Positions 11,151 to 22,152 of a stretch of 64,000 bases of DNA are shown here, piece after piece; position 1 is the stretch's first letter; every line of letters begins with the position of its first letter. The stretch is taken from assembly GCA_025201345.1 (NCBI GenBank), contig JAIXMG010000009.1, positions 372,001 through 436,000 on the forward strand, read 5' to 3'. The notes under the pieces are model-generated. The model was not told the DNA's origin, did not search any database, and saw only the letters and a program-made list of their open reading frames with translations. Source of the DNA: Thamnidium elegans. Its lineage: Eukaryota; Mucoromycota; Mucoromycetes; Mucorales; Mucoraceae. The translations under genes and the position numbers were made by a program.

Positions 11151-11846
11151 TTATTTAAATAATGATGGTTTGGTTGAAGCTACTTTTTTCATCCTTGACA
11201 TAAATGACCCTAATTTTGATGTTTGAGCTACAGAGTTATTATTATTATTAATTTGAGGAACAGGTCCCGTCATAGAAAACCGTCTTGGTCTTTCAATAAT
11301 AGGGTCGTTATTCGGTACGGGAGCAAATGGGCTTCCTACAATTGGTTTATCAGCCTCTTCTTCCAGCTGATATAACTGAGGAGAAGGCGAAGAAAACGAT
11401 ACTGGACGTCTGCGTAACGGAGAATTAGAAACAGAAGTAGGTCTGGATGAAATAATTGACGACAAATAATCTCCTTCGCTAAATCGATATGAAGAGATAT
11501 CTTCGTCATCTAACAAAGTATCACTTTCCATCATCATCGACAGAGGTGATATGGCATTAGCTGATTTTTCTCTATCGTTAAAATGGTTATAGGTATGGTT
11601 CTGGTGATGATAATCTTCTGCATGATGAATAATGGTTGCATCATCATGGTACTTGTTATTACCATTTGTTTGAGGTACTGATTCCATTCCAATATCTTGC
11701 CACGATTTCACTTCTGGTAATTTTTGTGTAGGGGTACTATATAGTTTTGGAGTAGGTGAAGCTGAGGGAAATACAACGGGTGAAGGTGTATTAAGCGCAC
11801 GATTAGGTGCATTGCCACTACTTTGATAAAACTGTCTTGTGTCCAT
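11151..11846 (-). CDS. Ser/Pro/Asn-rich protein, 231 aa, function unknown
   Basis: Not recognised. Convergent with the KEX1-like gene (47 nt between stops). The frame runs open further upstream, but the ATG at 11846 is preferred because the upstream 66 codons are AT-rich, hydrophobic and lie in leader-like sequence. The protein is largely disordered: repeated S/T-P sites (N-T-P-S-P, S-A-S-P-T-P, S-N-S-P-L-R-R-R-P), a His-rich patch near residues 74-92, and R-R-R-P-V-S-F and R-P-R-R-F-S-M that look like basophilic kinase or 14-3-3 sites. It ends in a basic stretch (MSRMKKVASTKPSLFK). A phospho-regulated scaffold is possible but not shown. Confidence 0.7.
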   Translation of the reverse strand: MDTRQFYQSSGNAPNRALNTPSPVVFPSASPTPKLYSTPTQKLPEVKSWQDIGMESVPQTNGNNKYHDDATIIHHAEDYHHQNHTYNHFNDREKSANAISPLSMMMESDTLLDDEDISSYRFSEGDYLSSIISSRPTSVSNSPLRRRPVSFSSPSPQLYQLEEEADKPIVGSPFAPVPNNDPIIERPRRFSMTGPVPQINNNNNSVAQTSKLGSFMSRMKKVASTKPSLFK

Positions 11847-13103
11847 AACGTCAAATATATAATATAAAAGAAAAAGAAAAAGACAAAAAGTGAAGATTAA
11901 CATTATTCGAATGTAATTTATTATATACATGTACAAATGACCAATTTGATCATATGAATAATTTACAGTGCACAAGGTTTGTACACCATCTTTTTTGGTT
12001 GGTTGGTTACACCATACGCTCTTATTTTTTCTTTTAAAAAACATTCGCTTTTGCCTGCAATGTCAGTTCCGGTAATTGTGAGAACGTGCCACTATTTATT
12101 TATTGTTTTTTGAACGATTTAGAAATAAAACGTTGTGTCGATCATGAGCCGATAAATTATTATATTCAAAGCGTATATATCATCATGTGCATATATCACT
12201 GTTGTGCAAAAGGAAATGGACTGAATATATACGTAAGAATAGCGTAATAATAATCTCTTTTTAAAAATGTACTACGGTATAAAAATCCTTTTTTATTATT
12301 ATGCAGTTTTCTCTCCTTTTTTCTTTTTTTCTAAATACTTCTTTATGGGCTTAGATCGCGTATATTAACGTGAAAGTAAAAAAGTTGCCTTTATTTGTTT
12401 GTACTGTTTTTTTTTATGTATCGTGGATCTCTACTATAAAAAAAAAAGTTAGGCTGTGTATTTCAAAGTACCACAAGAAAAAGGATTGTACCAGAGTAAC
12501 CCCTCCTCTCGGTATACGCTTTTCTTTAATCCTCATTCTTTTATTAGATAAAGTTTTCGAAACAAATTAAAATAGATGATCAAAAGCATATGAAATTATT
12601 GAGAGGGCAAGCAATTATTTTAGAAACATGTGTCAGATGGCACGTATATAGTTCTCTTTTTTTCGTATAGTAATTGCATCATTCGTAAATATTCTGGAAA
12701 CTTTTTCTCTCTTTTTTTTAATAAAGCGTTTTAAACATAATATTAGTGGAAACAGTTTGTATCAGAGTTTCAATAATTACTTTGTAAATAAATAAATAAA
12801 AAAAAGGAGGGGGAGGATTTAAATAAAAGGCAAGTAGCTGTGTTACTCGCACTACTAAATAGTTTGTTAGGTAGCCTCAGCTGAGATAGCCTGTTTCTAA
12901 GTTAGGAAAAAGTAGTAATAAGGAGCCGTCGTTAATTTATGCAGTAAAAAAATATTTTATTGTCATTTATATTTTTTCATTGTTTATCTCTCCTAAATTT
13001 GTACAGGCATTAGAACTACCAAAGTCAACCTTTTCTAGGTCGATAGGGAGCGTATATAAACAATCACTTCTTGTTTCTCTCTCTATCTTTCTATCTCTCT
13101 TTA
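11847..13103. other. Intergenic, no gene recognised
   Basis: AT-rich, with short ORFs on both strands that lack conserved motifs, leaders or credible splice partners. The right end is the promoter of the small secreted peptide gene. Confidence 0.5.
13053..13060 (+). promoter_or_regulatory. TATA box of the small secreted peptide gene
   Basis: TATATAAA lies 44 nt before the start codon and is followed by a CT-rich leader, the arrangement expected of a strongly expressed gene. Confidence 0.55.
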
Positions 13104-13274
13104 ATGAAATACTCTTTAACATTGGTTGCTCTATTGGTCCTGACGACTCTTCCTTATACAACTATGGCTCAGTCCTCATGCGGAGAAAGTAACGCGTACT
13201 GTAATGATCACCACCATCCTTGTTGCAATGGACTTGTTTACAATAAATTTTACAATAGGTGCAAACCAAACTAA
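13104..13274 (+). CDS. Small secreted cysteine-rich peptide
   Basis: A 56-residue precursor: a clear signal peptide (M-K-Y then a Leu/Val/Thr-rich core, probable cleavage after T-T-M-A-Q) and a mature peptide of about 33 residues. The mature part has five cysteines spaced C-x6-C-x6-CC-x11-C and a His triplet. The C..C..CC..C order resembles knottin-like small disulfide peptides, but those need six cysteines; here a Tyr sits where the fifth would be expected. An odd number suggests a free thiol, a dimer, or a different fold. The gene has its own TATA box and CT-rich leader and stands alone in about 2.5 kb. Function unknown: antimicrobial, signalling or effector roles are all possible. Confidence 0.7.
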   Translation: MKYSLTLVALLVLTTLPYTTMAQSSCGESNAYCNDHHHPCCNGLVYNKFYNRCKPN

Positions 13275-14372
13275 AATGGTTTACGCCCTACTATTTTTGT
13301 AGAACAAAAAGTTTTAATCCAATGATTTGTAGAAATAAAAACGTGATGCAAAAAAAAAACTTCTTTTGAGGTCATGCTTTTTCCTTATTTAAGATAGAAA
13401 CCATCAAAGCGCAACAAACTTAATTCTACGTTGAAATTACTAGCGATACGATTTCTTTTTAGATATCGCTTTTCGTATTCAAATTCTAGACACTTCCTTA
13501 CAAGGTCTTACGAAAAAAAAAAAAAAAAGTGACTTCACTTTTCACAGTCCTAAAGAAAAAATTTTTCTCGAGAAGTATATAAATTCAGTTCATTTTTGAC
13601 AAGGGGGGTTTTTACAAAAAGTAATTCTTTTTATTTTTACTAGCCACGAATAAATATTAAAAAAAAGGTAAATATTAACTAAATGGATATAAATGATTAC
13701 TATAGTATATAAAAAACATGTGTGTACATATAAAAAAAAAAATGAAAGAAAATGGAGTATGATGATAATTGTCCGAATTATTTATTCAACCCTGAATTAC
13801 CATTATGTTGCCCAAAAAAGACATTAAGTTTTCAGCCTTGTCTGACTCTTTTTCTTCAATGATATTACACGTATTTTTTTATATATACTATTTTAACTAG
13901 TTATATCTATTAAAATTTTATACAAAAAAAAAACTTTTTTATTTACAAATTTATTTTCTAATAGGTCTCATTTACTTGGTACTTTTTCTTTAATGTTAAT
14001 TCGTAAAAATACCCTTGGAGAGAAATCATTTTAACTAATGGTAAGTTTTCTTGTAAAAAAAAAGAGTATCTTGATATATATATTATCTTTTTGGGATGAT
14101 AAACCCGACGGGCGGACGGACTAGAGCCTGTACAAGCTCATTATAGAATGTCGATTGTCTTTGTATCTGAAATCTTTTTATTTTCTTATATATCAATTTA
14201 CTCTTTAAAAAGAAGTTTTTTTTTACATGGTTTCAATTTTATTAATCATTATTTCAACTTTAGGTTTCTCTCCCTTTTGTTTAAACACTTATAATAAAAA
14301 AAACTATTACATATTCATTACTTTTTTCGTCTTATTTTTTATCATTATTATTATTTATTACTTGTGGCTTGT
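13275..14372. other. Intergenic, no gene recognised
   Basis: AT-rich spacer between a + strand gene and the 3' end of a - strand gene. No ORF with coding character, no tRNA and no recognised snRNA motif was seen. Confidence 0.5.
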
Positions 14373-16200
14373 TTAAAATAAACTACTTCCCCAAGGTTGT
14401 AATTGTTGATGTTTTGGCGTGGAATTACTGAAGGGGTTATGACTGGCATTTGGAGATGACATGAGAGTGGGAGGAGATACCATGATGCCAGTAGGTGGTT
14501 GGTTCATAGCGAACGGATTATTGCTACTGATCGAAGCAGTAGGTTGGGTCTGCATCATTGTAGAATTTCCTAACGATTGGAAATTTCCTGTATTGTTATA
14601 ATAAGGAAGTGCCGGCGTAGAAGTACTCATTTGAGGCATTGTGTTGGACCGGAAAGGATTTGCAGTTTGTTGTTGTTGTTGTTGTTGTTGTTGCTGTGGT
14701 AATACCATGGAATTAGATGGTTGAGGTACGGTTGTCATCATCATATTATTATCGTTGGTTCGAAACGGATTATGTCCAGTGGGTTGCATAGCAACGGGTG
14801 AAAACATGGGTTGTTGTTGGATAACAGGGTTATAAAATATATTCACCTTTTCGTTTTCGAGACTAGCAAAGAAATCAATTAGTTCTTTTGGTTGTTGGGT
14901 TGTGATGTTGTTGGGTTGGGTTATGGGTTGGTTGGATGGTTGGAAGGTGTTGTTGTTTGCAATGGGTGGTTGAGCTAAATTAAATTTGTTGGTTAGTTTA
15001 GCAAAACAATAGAGTTTACTAGCATTTTACCAAAATTAGAAGTCGTTTGTTCTTGAGGCTTCTTTACTACTGGTGTTTTATTTACATCGTCCAAATACTC
15101 TTGTAAAGCAGTAGCTAAAGATAAAGGAGCCTATACAAAAAGTTATTAAATTGATTTTTTTCTAAAAAAAAAGAAAGTAACGTACATGTTTTACAGAAGG
15201 AATGGAGATATTTAATTCGTGTTGAAGACTCTTTGCCCGGTTAAAAAAAGAGATGGTATCTTCAGTTTGTCTAGCAAACCTTTTATATATTTCCAGACTA
15301 GTTCTAGCATCTGATTTATCCATTGCAAAATAATGTTCCAAAATATTGACGATAGATTCATTAATCACTTGAAACAATACAAGTAAATCCTCGACTAATA
15401 ATCTGTATGCGTATAAACTAATATTGTTATCCACATCATCCAAAATAAACTATTCTATTCTTTTTAATATTCTTTTTTTTTTTTTTTCGCTTATTTTATG
15501 TGATTACAAACACTTACATTACATTTTAATAATGTACCAATTTGCTTTTGAAGTACAATAGTTTCTTTTAATAATCCATCCTTTACTGATAATCGTCTTA
15601 ATCTTCCTTCTTTACTTCCCATTGTGTTCTTTACATAGTCGTATCGAAGGTGACGGTATGCAATTACTTTTTGTTCCAAGTAAGCAGTATATAAATAAAT
15701 ATTTTGAATATGAACGACACCTGTAAATAATTTTTTTAATTGAGCAATGGATACACAGATAACCTTATTTCATTTTTAAATTATTTGTTTATTACCTGAT
15801 GATTTCTCTCTTAGTCTACTCGTATCTAAAGCTGAAGGTTTTGTTTCAACATAGGCTATTGTCTTTTCTCCATCCCCGAGCCTCATTAGAGTATGAATGG
15901 TGATTAACACTTTAAAGATGATCTTTATACAAAACAAGTTAATAAAAAAAGTTTTATTTATTTATTTATTTACTTACAATCCAAGAGTTTTCTCGTAGTC
16001 TTTTATCTAACAAGTCGATAATACTAGCAGCATTACCAGGGCTTTGAAAGGTTAAACTAGTCAAAGCTATCGAAAAAAAAAAAATAAGTATGACTTTTTT
16101 ATGTATATATTATATAGTGAACCATACTGGATAAATGCTTCTGCTTTGGTGGATTATAGTCGAGCCGAGTCGCTTTTCTTACTGCTGTTTCCATGGTCAT
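14373..16200 (-). CDS. YAP1801: AP180/CALM-type ANTH-domain clathrin adaptor
   Basis: Endocytic adaptor that binds PI(4,5)P2 through its ANTH domain and recruits clathrin and EH-domain proteins through its tail. Seven exons (transcript order): 16128-16200, 15978-16066, 15796-15922, 15518-15720, 15186-15449, 15031-15130, 14373-14974; 485 residues. Exon 1 gives METAVRKAT...PPKQKHL, the ANTH start with the phosphoinositide-binding K-x-K-H-L type motif. Later come WIIIFKVLITIH, LYTAYLEQKV and D-D-V-D-N-N-I-S-L-Y-A-Y-R-L-L-V-E-D-L-L, all colinear with CALM/AP180. The tail is Asn/Gln/Pro-rich, holds several N-P-F motifs for EH domains, an L-I-D-F-F clathrin-box-like motif and a poly-Gln run. The symbol follows the yeast orthologue group. 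Confidence 0.88.
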
Positions 16201-17370
16201 AACTGAAGGGGGGGTTTTTTTTTATAATAAAAAAGAAGAAAGAGTATAAGAAAGGGAGTAAAATGAGTAGAGTGAGAATTGGGAAAATGGTTTAATTTGA
16301 GTATATTTCAGTCTCAGAAAAAAACAATGCTTGAGGTTTCCTTAAATAGAGTTTTTTTTCGAGACAATATCTCTTTACTCTTCTATGTATATCAATGATT
16401 TTGTAACAAAAAAGTCAATTAAAATAAATCAATACGCCTGTAACTAATTGAGTTTATCTATTAAAATAATAATTGTCTTGGATAATGTAATTGTTTTTTT
16501 TTTTCGTAATTATATATCCAGTAATAAAAATGAGAAGCTTGCTTTAAGTAAGCGATAAATATGGTTTTCTATACCTAACAGATGCATAATTTTCCAATAT
16601 AGCAATACTTATAAGTAATGTAATTAAAATTAAACAGCTTAAATATATTTAATATTGCTACCAATAAAAGAGTGGAGGGTTTTGTTGGTTCATACAAAAA
16701 TATTTGCTATATTTATGTCTGACTCCATTCACAGAGAAAGGGGTAAGAATAGGGAAAACAATTTTTTTTCACCCTCGGTGTTTCCTTGCCGTTCGTATAG
16801 TCTTGTTTCTTTGCCCTCGCATAAGTCATCTTTTATTAGCTCTTCTAAAAACCACAATATATATTATTTGATAAACAAAGAATAACACCATCTAGATGGA
16901 GCTCAATTCTTTACTTTTTTTTTCCGTTCAATTTTAAACGTACATTTTGTTTGGTTACGCCAGAGGGAACAGTAAGATTTGTTTTAGTTAGTTTGTCAGA
17001 ACTTCTTTTTTTTTAAAAAAAAAGCACAGACTTCTAAAACTTCTACAATAAAAAAAAATAAACAATTGTGTCATTTAAAAAAGGTAATTGGTTTAGTTTT
17101 TTCTTGTAGCTATTTGAGGATAGGCTTCCCTGCTACTACCACCTCTCTCTATTTCGTAGGCGATATAAATATCATACAGGAATTTCTTTTGATAATTCTA
17201 TAGGGTTATGAATCCGTTTTAAAAAAGAGTTTGAATTCAATCATTTGTTCAGTAAGTAGATAATCTTTCTTTTTAAAAAGGAGTTGTCAAAAATAAATGG
17301 ATCAAACAATAGAAAAAAAACTGCTAGCCATGATGTCATATCAAACGGACGCGGAGAGTTTTTCTTTTTT

Positions 17371-17411
<41 letters not shown>

Positions 17412-17708
17412 TCGTGAGGTCATTTATACGAATATTGGAAACGATCTTTTTTCCCTTTAAACGTGATAAAATACCCGATCATATACGTCTTTTGCATAAT
17501 ATACAAACAATAAACAAGGTTTTTTTTTCTTAATTTTTTTTTATTAAATATTTACAGTAGATGAGAAGAGGGGGGATTTTTTGTAAAAAAAAAATTAAGT
17601 TTTAAGTTTCTATAATATTATGTGAGAAAAGGGAGAGAAAAAAGTTTGGGGTTGGGGGAGAATAATAATAATTATATGATATACAAAAAAAAAGTATGTT
17701 GAAGTTTT
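16201..17708. other. Intergenic; contains one copy of a dispersed repeat
   Basis: No supported gene. A T tract of about 32 lies at 17379-17410. A 78-codon ORF at 17297 consists half of poly-Phe from this tract and is not credible. Positions 16651-16722 resemble 55985-56055. Confidence 0.5.
16651..16722 (+). repeat. Degenerate dispersed repeat, copy A
   Basis: About 72 nt align with 55985-56055. The best block, ACAAAAATATTTGCTATAT, differs from the other copy at two positions, and flanking similarity fades out. AT bias lowers significance. It could be a relic of a MITE or solo LTR. Confidence 0.4.
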
Positions 17709-18799
17709 TTACTTCTTGAAACTAGCGACAATATCTTCAATAGCTCTACCCTTAGTCTCAGGTAAGAAGAAGAAAGTAACAACAGCAGAGGTAAAGCAAA
17801 TGACAGCAAAGATAAGGAAAGACCAACCTTGAATGGCAGCAAAGATAATAGGGAAGACTTGACCGATCAAGAAATTCATGGCCCAGTTCATGGCAGTAGC
17901 AACAGCACCGACAGATGAGGAGGCTTCAATAGGGGTCATTTCGGAGGTAATCATCCAGGGGATGGGTCCAATACCAATAGCGAAACTAGCGACATAGACA
18001 AAGACGGAAGCGATCAAGAGATTAGGGATATTGTAAAGGTAACCAATAACAAGAAGAATAGAGAAGAGTGTGGTACCAAGTTCGGAAGCAATCAATAAAA
18101 TACGACGACCAGAACGATCAATGAAGACCATAGCAATAACAGACATACCAAAGTTAACCAATGTAGTATAAATAGCCATCAATTGAGCCTCTTTGTGACT
18201 GACAGCTTGTTCAAAAATAGTAGTAGAGTAGTACATGACAGCATTCATACCCGAAAGTTGTTGAATGACGTGATGGAACAAAACAATGAGAGTGATCTTA
18301 CGAATAACAGGGTCTCTAAAAATTTGAATGACACTCATAGGAGGACGTTGTTCGTCATCATCTTCACCACCTTCTAAATCAGAACTACCGCCAGCAGCGT
18401 CTAACTCCTTCTTGTGATAATCAGCACTAGAATCGAACTCGGTGTCGTTATTATCGAAGCCTTCATCAGTATTAAGGTTCTTGAGGTTCTTTTCGTGAGA
18501 GTTTTCTTTCAAAAGACGAGCAGCCTTCTTCTTACCGACCTGACCAGCAACAATATCGAAGAACTCGTTAGAGACATCAGCAGTACCACGAAGCTTTTGA
18601 AGACTAATAAGAGCATCTTCAATACGCCCAACTGAAATTAACCAACGAGGAGACTCGACACAAGTACCCATAGCGAAGATTTGGAATACAGCTGGAATAG
18701 CAACGATGGCAAATGCAAGACGCCAGAGAGGCACAGTAGCAGTAGGTAAACCAATGACTGAAGACAATAAAATACCAGTTACAACAAAAAATCTAAAGG

Positions 18800-18832
<33 letters not shown>

Positions 18833-19197
18833 TTAATACAGCTCCTGATCGGATAACGATAACAAAAAAAAACTTACTGGTTAAAGAAACCCAGCAAACC
18901 TCTACCTTTACGAGTAGAGATTTCACCAAGATAAGTAGGAATAACGAGAGAACCAAGACCGCAAGATAAACCACAGAAGATACGACCAACAATAAACATA
19001 GCAGGATGAACAGAACAACCGATCAAAATGGCACCAATAATAAAACCAGCATTGTTAATAATAATAGTCAATTTACGACCTAATTTAGTTTGAATAGCTC
19101 CACCGACAGCACTACCAACAAGACCACCAACACAGAAAGATGCTACAGCAAAACCCCTATATAATTTTTTGTTGTTAATATTTTTATTTTACAAAAT

Positions 19198-19235
<38 letters not shown>

Positions 19236-19443
19236 CATCCTCTTACCATAATGAGGTTTCCATAGGTAAACAATCTGGGAAGGCAGGATTTTGAATATGT
19301 TGAGAACCGGTGGGACAGTTGTGTGTAATATCTCCTGGTACATTGGGAGACCCAATTGTCCAACCATTGGAGAAAGCACCGATACCTGCGATTATACCAC
19401 AGTATACCATATATTTAGGTAAATTCAAATCACGAGAATCCAT
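17709..19443 (-). CDS. MFS sugar porter (hexose transporter)
   Basis: Plasma-membrane proton-coupled or facilitative hexose carrier. Exons 19247-19443, 18878-19156 and 17709-18792 give 519 residues and about 12 TM helices. Sugar-porter signatures are present: GRK in the loop 2-3 region, VESPRWL after TM6, an H-x2-QQLSGMNAVMYYS helix 7 motif for hexose binding, D-R-S-G-R-R, and PETKGR at the end. The central cytosolic loop carries an acidic Asp/Glu/Gly-rich insert (about residues 255-290), longer than in typical HXTs and a likely site for phosphorylation or ubiquitin control. Intron 2 contains an uninterrupted run of about 30 A. The closely spaced remnant upstream runs divergently. Confidence 0.9.
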
Positions 19444-19591
19444 TTTTTTCAAAAATAAAAGAGTCAAGTGAAAGAAGAAAAAAAGTATATAATTTAAAAA
19501 AAAAGAATAATTGTTTGTTTGAACTAAGATTTTATTTGAGTCCTCTTTTATAGTATTTTTAAAACCTTTTTTTTTTTCTTTTTTTTTTTAG

Positions 19592-19989
19592 TTAAACACC
19601 GATATACATTTGAGCCTAAACGAATCAAATTTCCCATTTATTCCAGAAGAAGAGAAATTGTGTCAGCTCTTTTACTCTTAGGAATCACTGAGTAAGTTAT
19701 AAAAAATATTATTATTTAAAACACATGTTAACGTATCTTTTTTTTTATATTATATCTTTATAACTTTTTTGTAATTTTTATTTTATAAAGGGTCACATTC
19801 TGTACAACTAGCATTTATTTTACTGCGTTTGCCCGAATGTTTCTGTCGAAAAAAACATGTTTTTCTGAATCTAAACAAAAAAGTAAACTATTACAAAAAG
19901 AGACTTTTTGTGAATTGCCAGCTTCAATAACCGAAATCGGAGATTTGACCAAGTTAACCCACAAAGATTCCCTTTTATGTTTAATATGA
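19592..19989 (+). pseudogene. 5'-truncated two-exon gene remnant
   Basis: Not recognised. After a strong T-tract acceptor at 19591, a frame opens (K-H-R-Y-T-F-E-P-K-R-I-K-F-P). It ends at a GTAAGT donor (exon 19592-19691) and continues in phase after TAAAG at 19790 (exon 19791-19989) to a TGA, about 99 residues in all. The two segments have protein-like composition and correct splice phase. No ATG exists anywhere between 19444 and the first exon in any frame, so the first exon is missing. The divergent hexose transporter gene starts at 19443, so the 5' end may have been lost when that gene arrived. A distant unrecognised first exon is the alternative. Confidence 0.5.
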
Positions 19990-20289
19990 TGTCAGTATGC
20001 ACCCATCATTTTTCTTGGACATATCCAATGAACATTTTTTATTATTATTGTCACCTGCCATAGGTTCTAATATGTCGTAGTTGATTAGGTAAGATTTAAA
20101 AAAGAGAAAAAAAGAAAGAAAGAAGGGAGCGAAATATATAAAAGTGGGGTCTATAATTAAAAAGGGTTATAGACTTAAAAATAATTTAAAAAAGGGTGGG
20201 GGGGGGGAGGATGGAGAGTAAAATATGTATAAAATAGTGATAAAAAAGCATGCAAAAAAAAAAGCAACAGATAAAAATGAAAGGGTCGA
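19990..20289. other. Intergenic, no gene recognised
   Basis: 3' region shared by the remnant and the kinase gene; a G-rich run occurs near 20195-20210. Nothing else seen. Confidence 0.4.
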
Positions 20290-21934
20290 TTAGAACTCAG
20301 TAAAGTACTTTCGATATGGATCGGGTTCAGTTGCTCCGTAAGATATTTTTTCTTCTTCATAATTATCGAAATTACTGGCATCACCTTCACATTTGACGTC
20401 AGGTATAAATGGTGCCTTAATTTGACGGTTTTCCAATTGCTTGAAATCGATAGACTTAAACCAGGGGTGATTAATTACGTCTTGACTACCTGCCTTTAAG
20501 TTTCCATACCTACGACTTAAATCAGGTGTTAACAAATGTTTCAGTAAGTCAACGACGTCTTCGCTAAAATAACTCGGGTAAACTGGCTTGCAAGTAACTA
20601 TTTTCTCATATAATTTAAATTGATTATCATCAAAAAATGGTGCGACACTGGGAAGAGGTGGGAAGATTTTGTAAAATACGTTAGACAACTGGAAAAAAAA
20701 AAAACCCTTTTTTTAGGCTATTTACTGTACCCAGATAACATTTCGTAAATTAAAATACCCAGAGCCCAATAATCGACTGGCTTTCCATATCCTTTAGACT
20801 GAATGATTTCTGGAGCTAGAAAATACAGAAATTAGGATTTATTAATAAACATCTCAACCTCCCCGCTTACCAAGGTAATCTGGGGTACCACATAAGGTCC
20901 AGGTAATATCTGGTACCACTTTTGCAAACCCAAAATCCGTCATTTTAATGTGACCTTGAGCGTCCAGCAAAATATTTTCTGGCTTTAAATCTCTATAGAT
21001 TACATTCTGAGTATGAAGATAAGCTATTGTTAATAAAACTTCTGCAGCATAGAATTTTGCTACATCTTCTTGTAATTTCTATTTTTTTTTTTTTTTTTGG
21101 GTTAAAACACTATTATTATCTTGTATGTTGTCAAACTTACTATACATTTTCGCATAAAAGTAAATAACTCTCCCCCAGGTACATAATCCATCACCATGTA
21201 TAAATTTCCATCATCTTGAAACGTTCCCCATAAATTAACGATTAAAGTATACTTTACACTAGATAGTATGGCTCTCTCATTCTTTGTATGTTCAACCTGT
21301 TTTAACCTGACCACATCTGCTTTCCGTAATACCTTTATAGCGTAAAATCTTTGATTCATGTTTGATTTGGCCAGGTGAACACGACCAAATGATCCTGTGC
21401 CTAGTGTCCTGATCAATGTGAAATTTTTTAAATTTAACTCAACAGATGATCTACGCTTAGGTTTTCGTTCGATTGTACCTAAATCTTCTTTCTGGTCAGA
21501 TAAATCCACATGTGTAGACACTTCTGCAATATCTTCTCTTCCTTTAGAGACCGATCCTAATGGTGTCTGCGGTGGGGATTGTGGAAACGAATCACAAGTT
21601 AACTGTTCTACAAATGTAATCATTTTTTTTTAAAAAATCAGGGTTTAATCACAGTCACTTTTTACATTATACTATGAAAGAATTACGTACGAAATTTTAA
21701 GCATGTTTCCTTAGAATCCATATCTTCACCACGACTTCGCTTAATTTTATCCATAGGTCCTACTATTATTTTTTTTAGATAAGAAAAAAAAAAGTCGTTA
21801 TATATATAGAGAGAAGTGGTATATTGTTATACTGTACTTGGTAATTCCTCATTGCTATTGTTTCTTTGTTGTTCTATTGTTTGAGATTGAAACATAGAAC
21901 TATGAGGAGGAGACTTTGTAATATTTTCTGTCAT
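20290..21934 (-). CDS. pkaC: cAMP-dependent protein kinase catalytic subunit
   Basis: AGC-family Ser/Thr kinase released from its regulatory subunit by cAMP; in fungi it couples nutrients to growth and morphology. Six exons: 21838-21934, 21691-21762, 21141-21607, 20871-21078, 20731-20815, 20290-20647; 428 residues. Visible in order: [12 protein letters not shown] glycine loop, YAIKVLRK lysine, [14 protein letters not shown], the activation loop [14 protein letters not shown] with its target Thr, and the C-terminal tail ending F-T-E-F, the PKA/AGC hydrophobic motif. The last intron must use the CCCAG acceptor at 20648: this restores G-V-A-P-F-F-D-D, whereas reading on upstream inserts foreign codons. 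The N-terminal extension of about 110 residues is Ser/Pro-rich. The exon 2 acceptor is uncertain by one codon. Confidence 0.92.
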
Positions 21935-22152
21935 TTTTTTTTTAAAAAAAATAACACTGTTTTTTTATAGGAAGAATAATGTTGTCAGATTATTACGGAA
22001 ACAATGTTGTCAATTATAACAATAAAAAAAGAAAAGGAAAGGAAAAAAAAAAAAGAAAAAGAAAAATAGGATATATAGTCTTACTAAATTCATGCTAATT
22101 TTCTCCGTATCATGACTAAAATGTTTCACTTGTGGAAAAATAAATTTTTTTT

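Noticed and set aside
17297..17533. 78-codon plus ORF with a plausible ATG
   Set aside because: Its centre is a poly-Phe tract from a long T run. No splice partner, leader or motif supports it; the first 20 codons alone are too short to judge.
20648..20688. Upstream extension of the last PKA exon frame (M-S-N-V-F-Y-K-I-F)
   Set aside because: It replaces the conserved G-x-A-P-F-F segment. Using the CCCAG acceptor at 20648 restores the kinase alignment and phase, so this stretch is intron.
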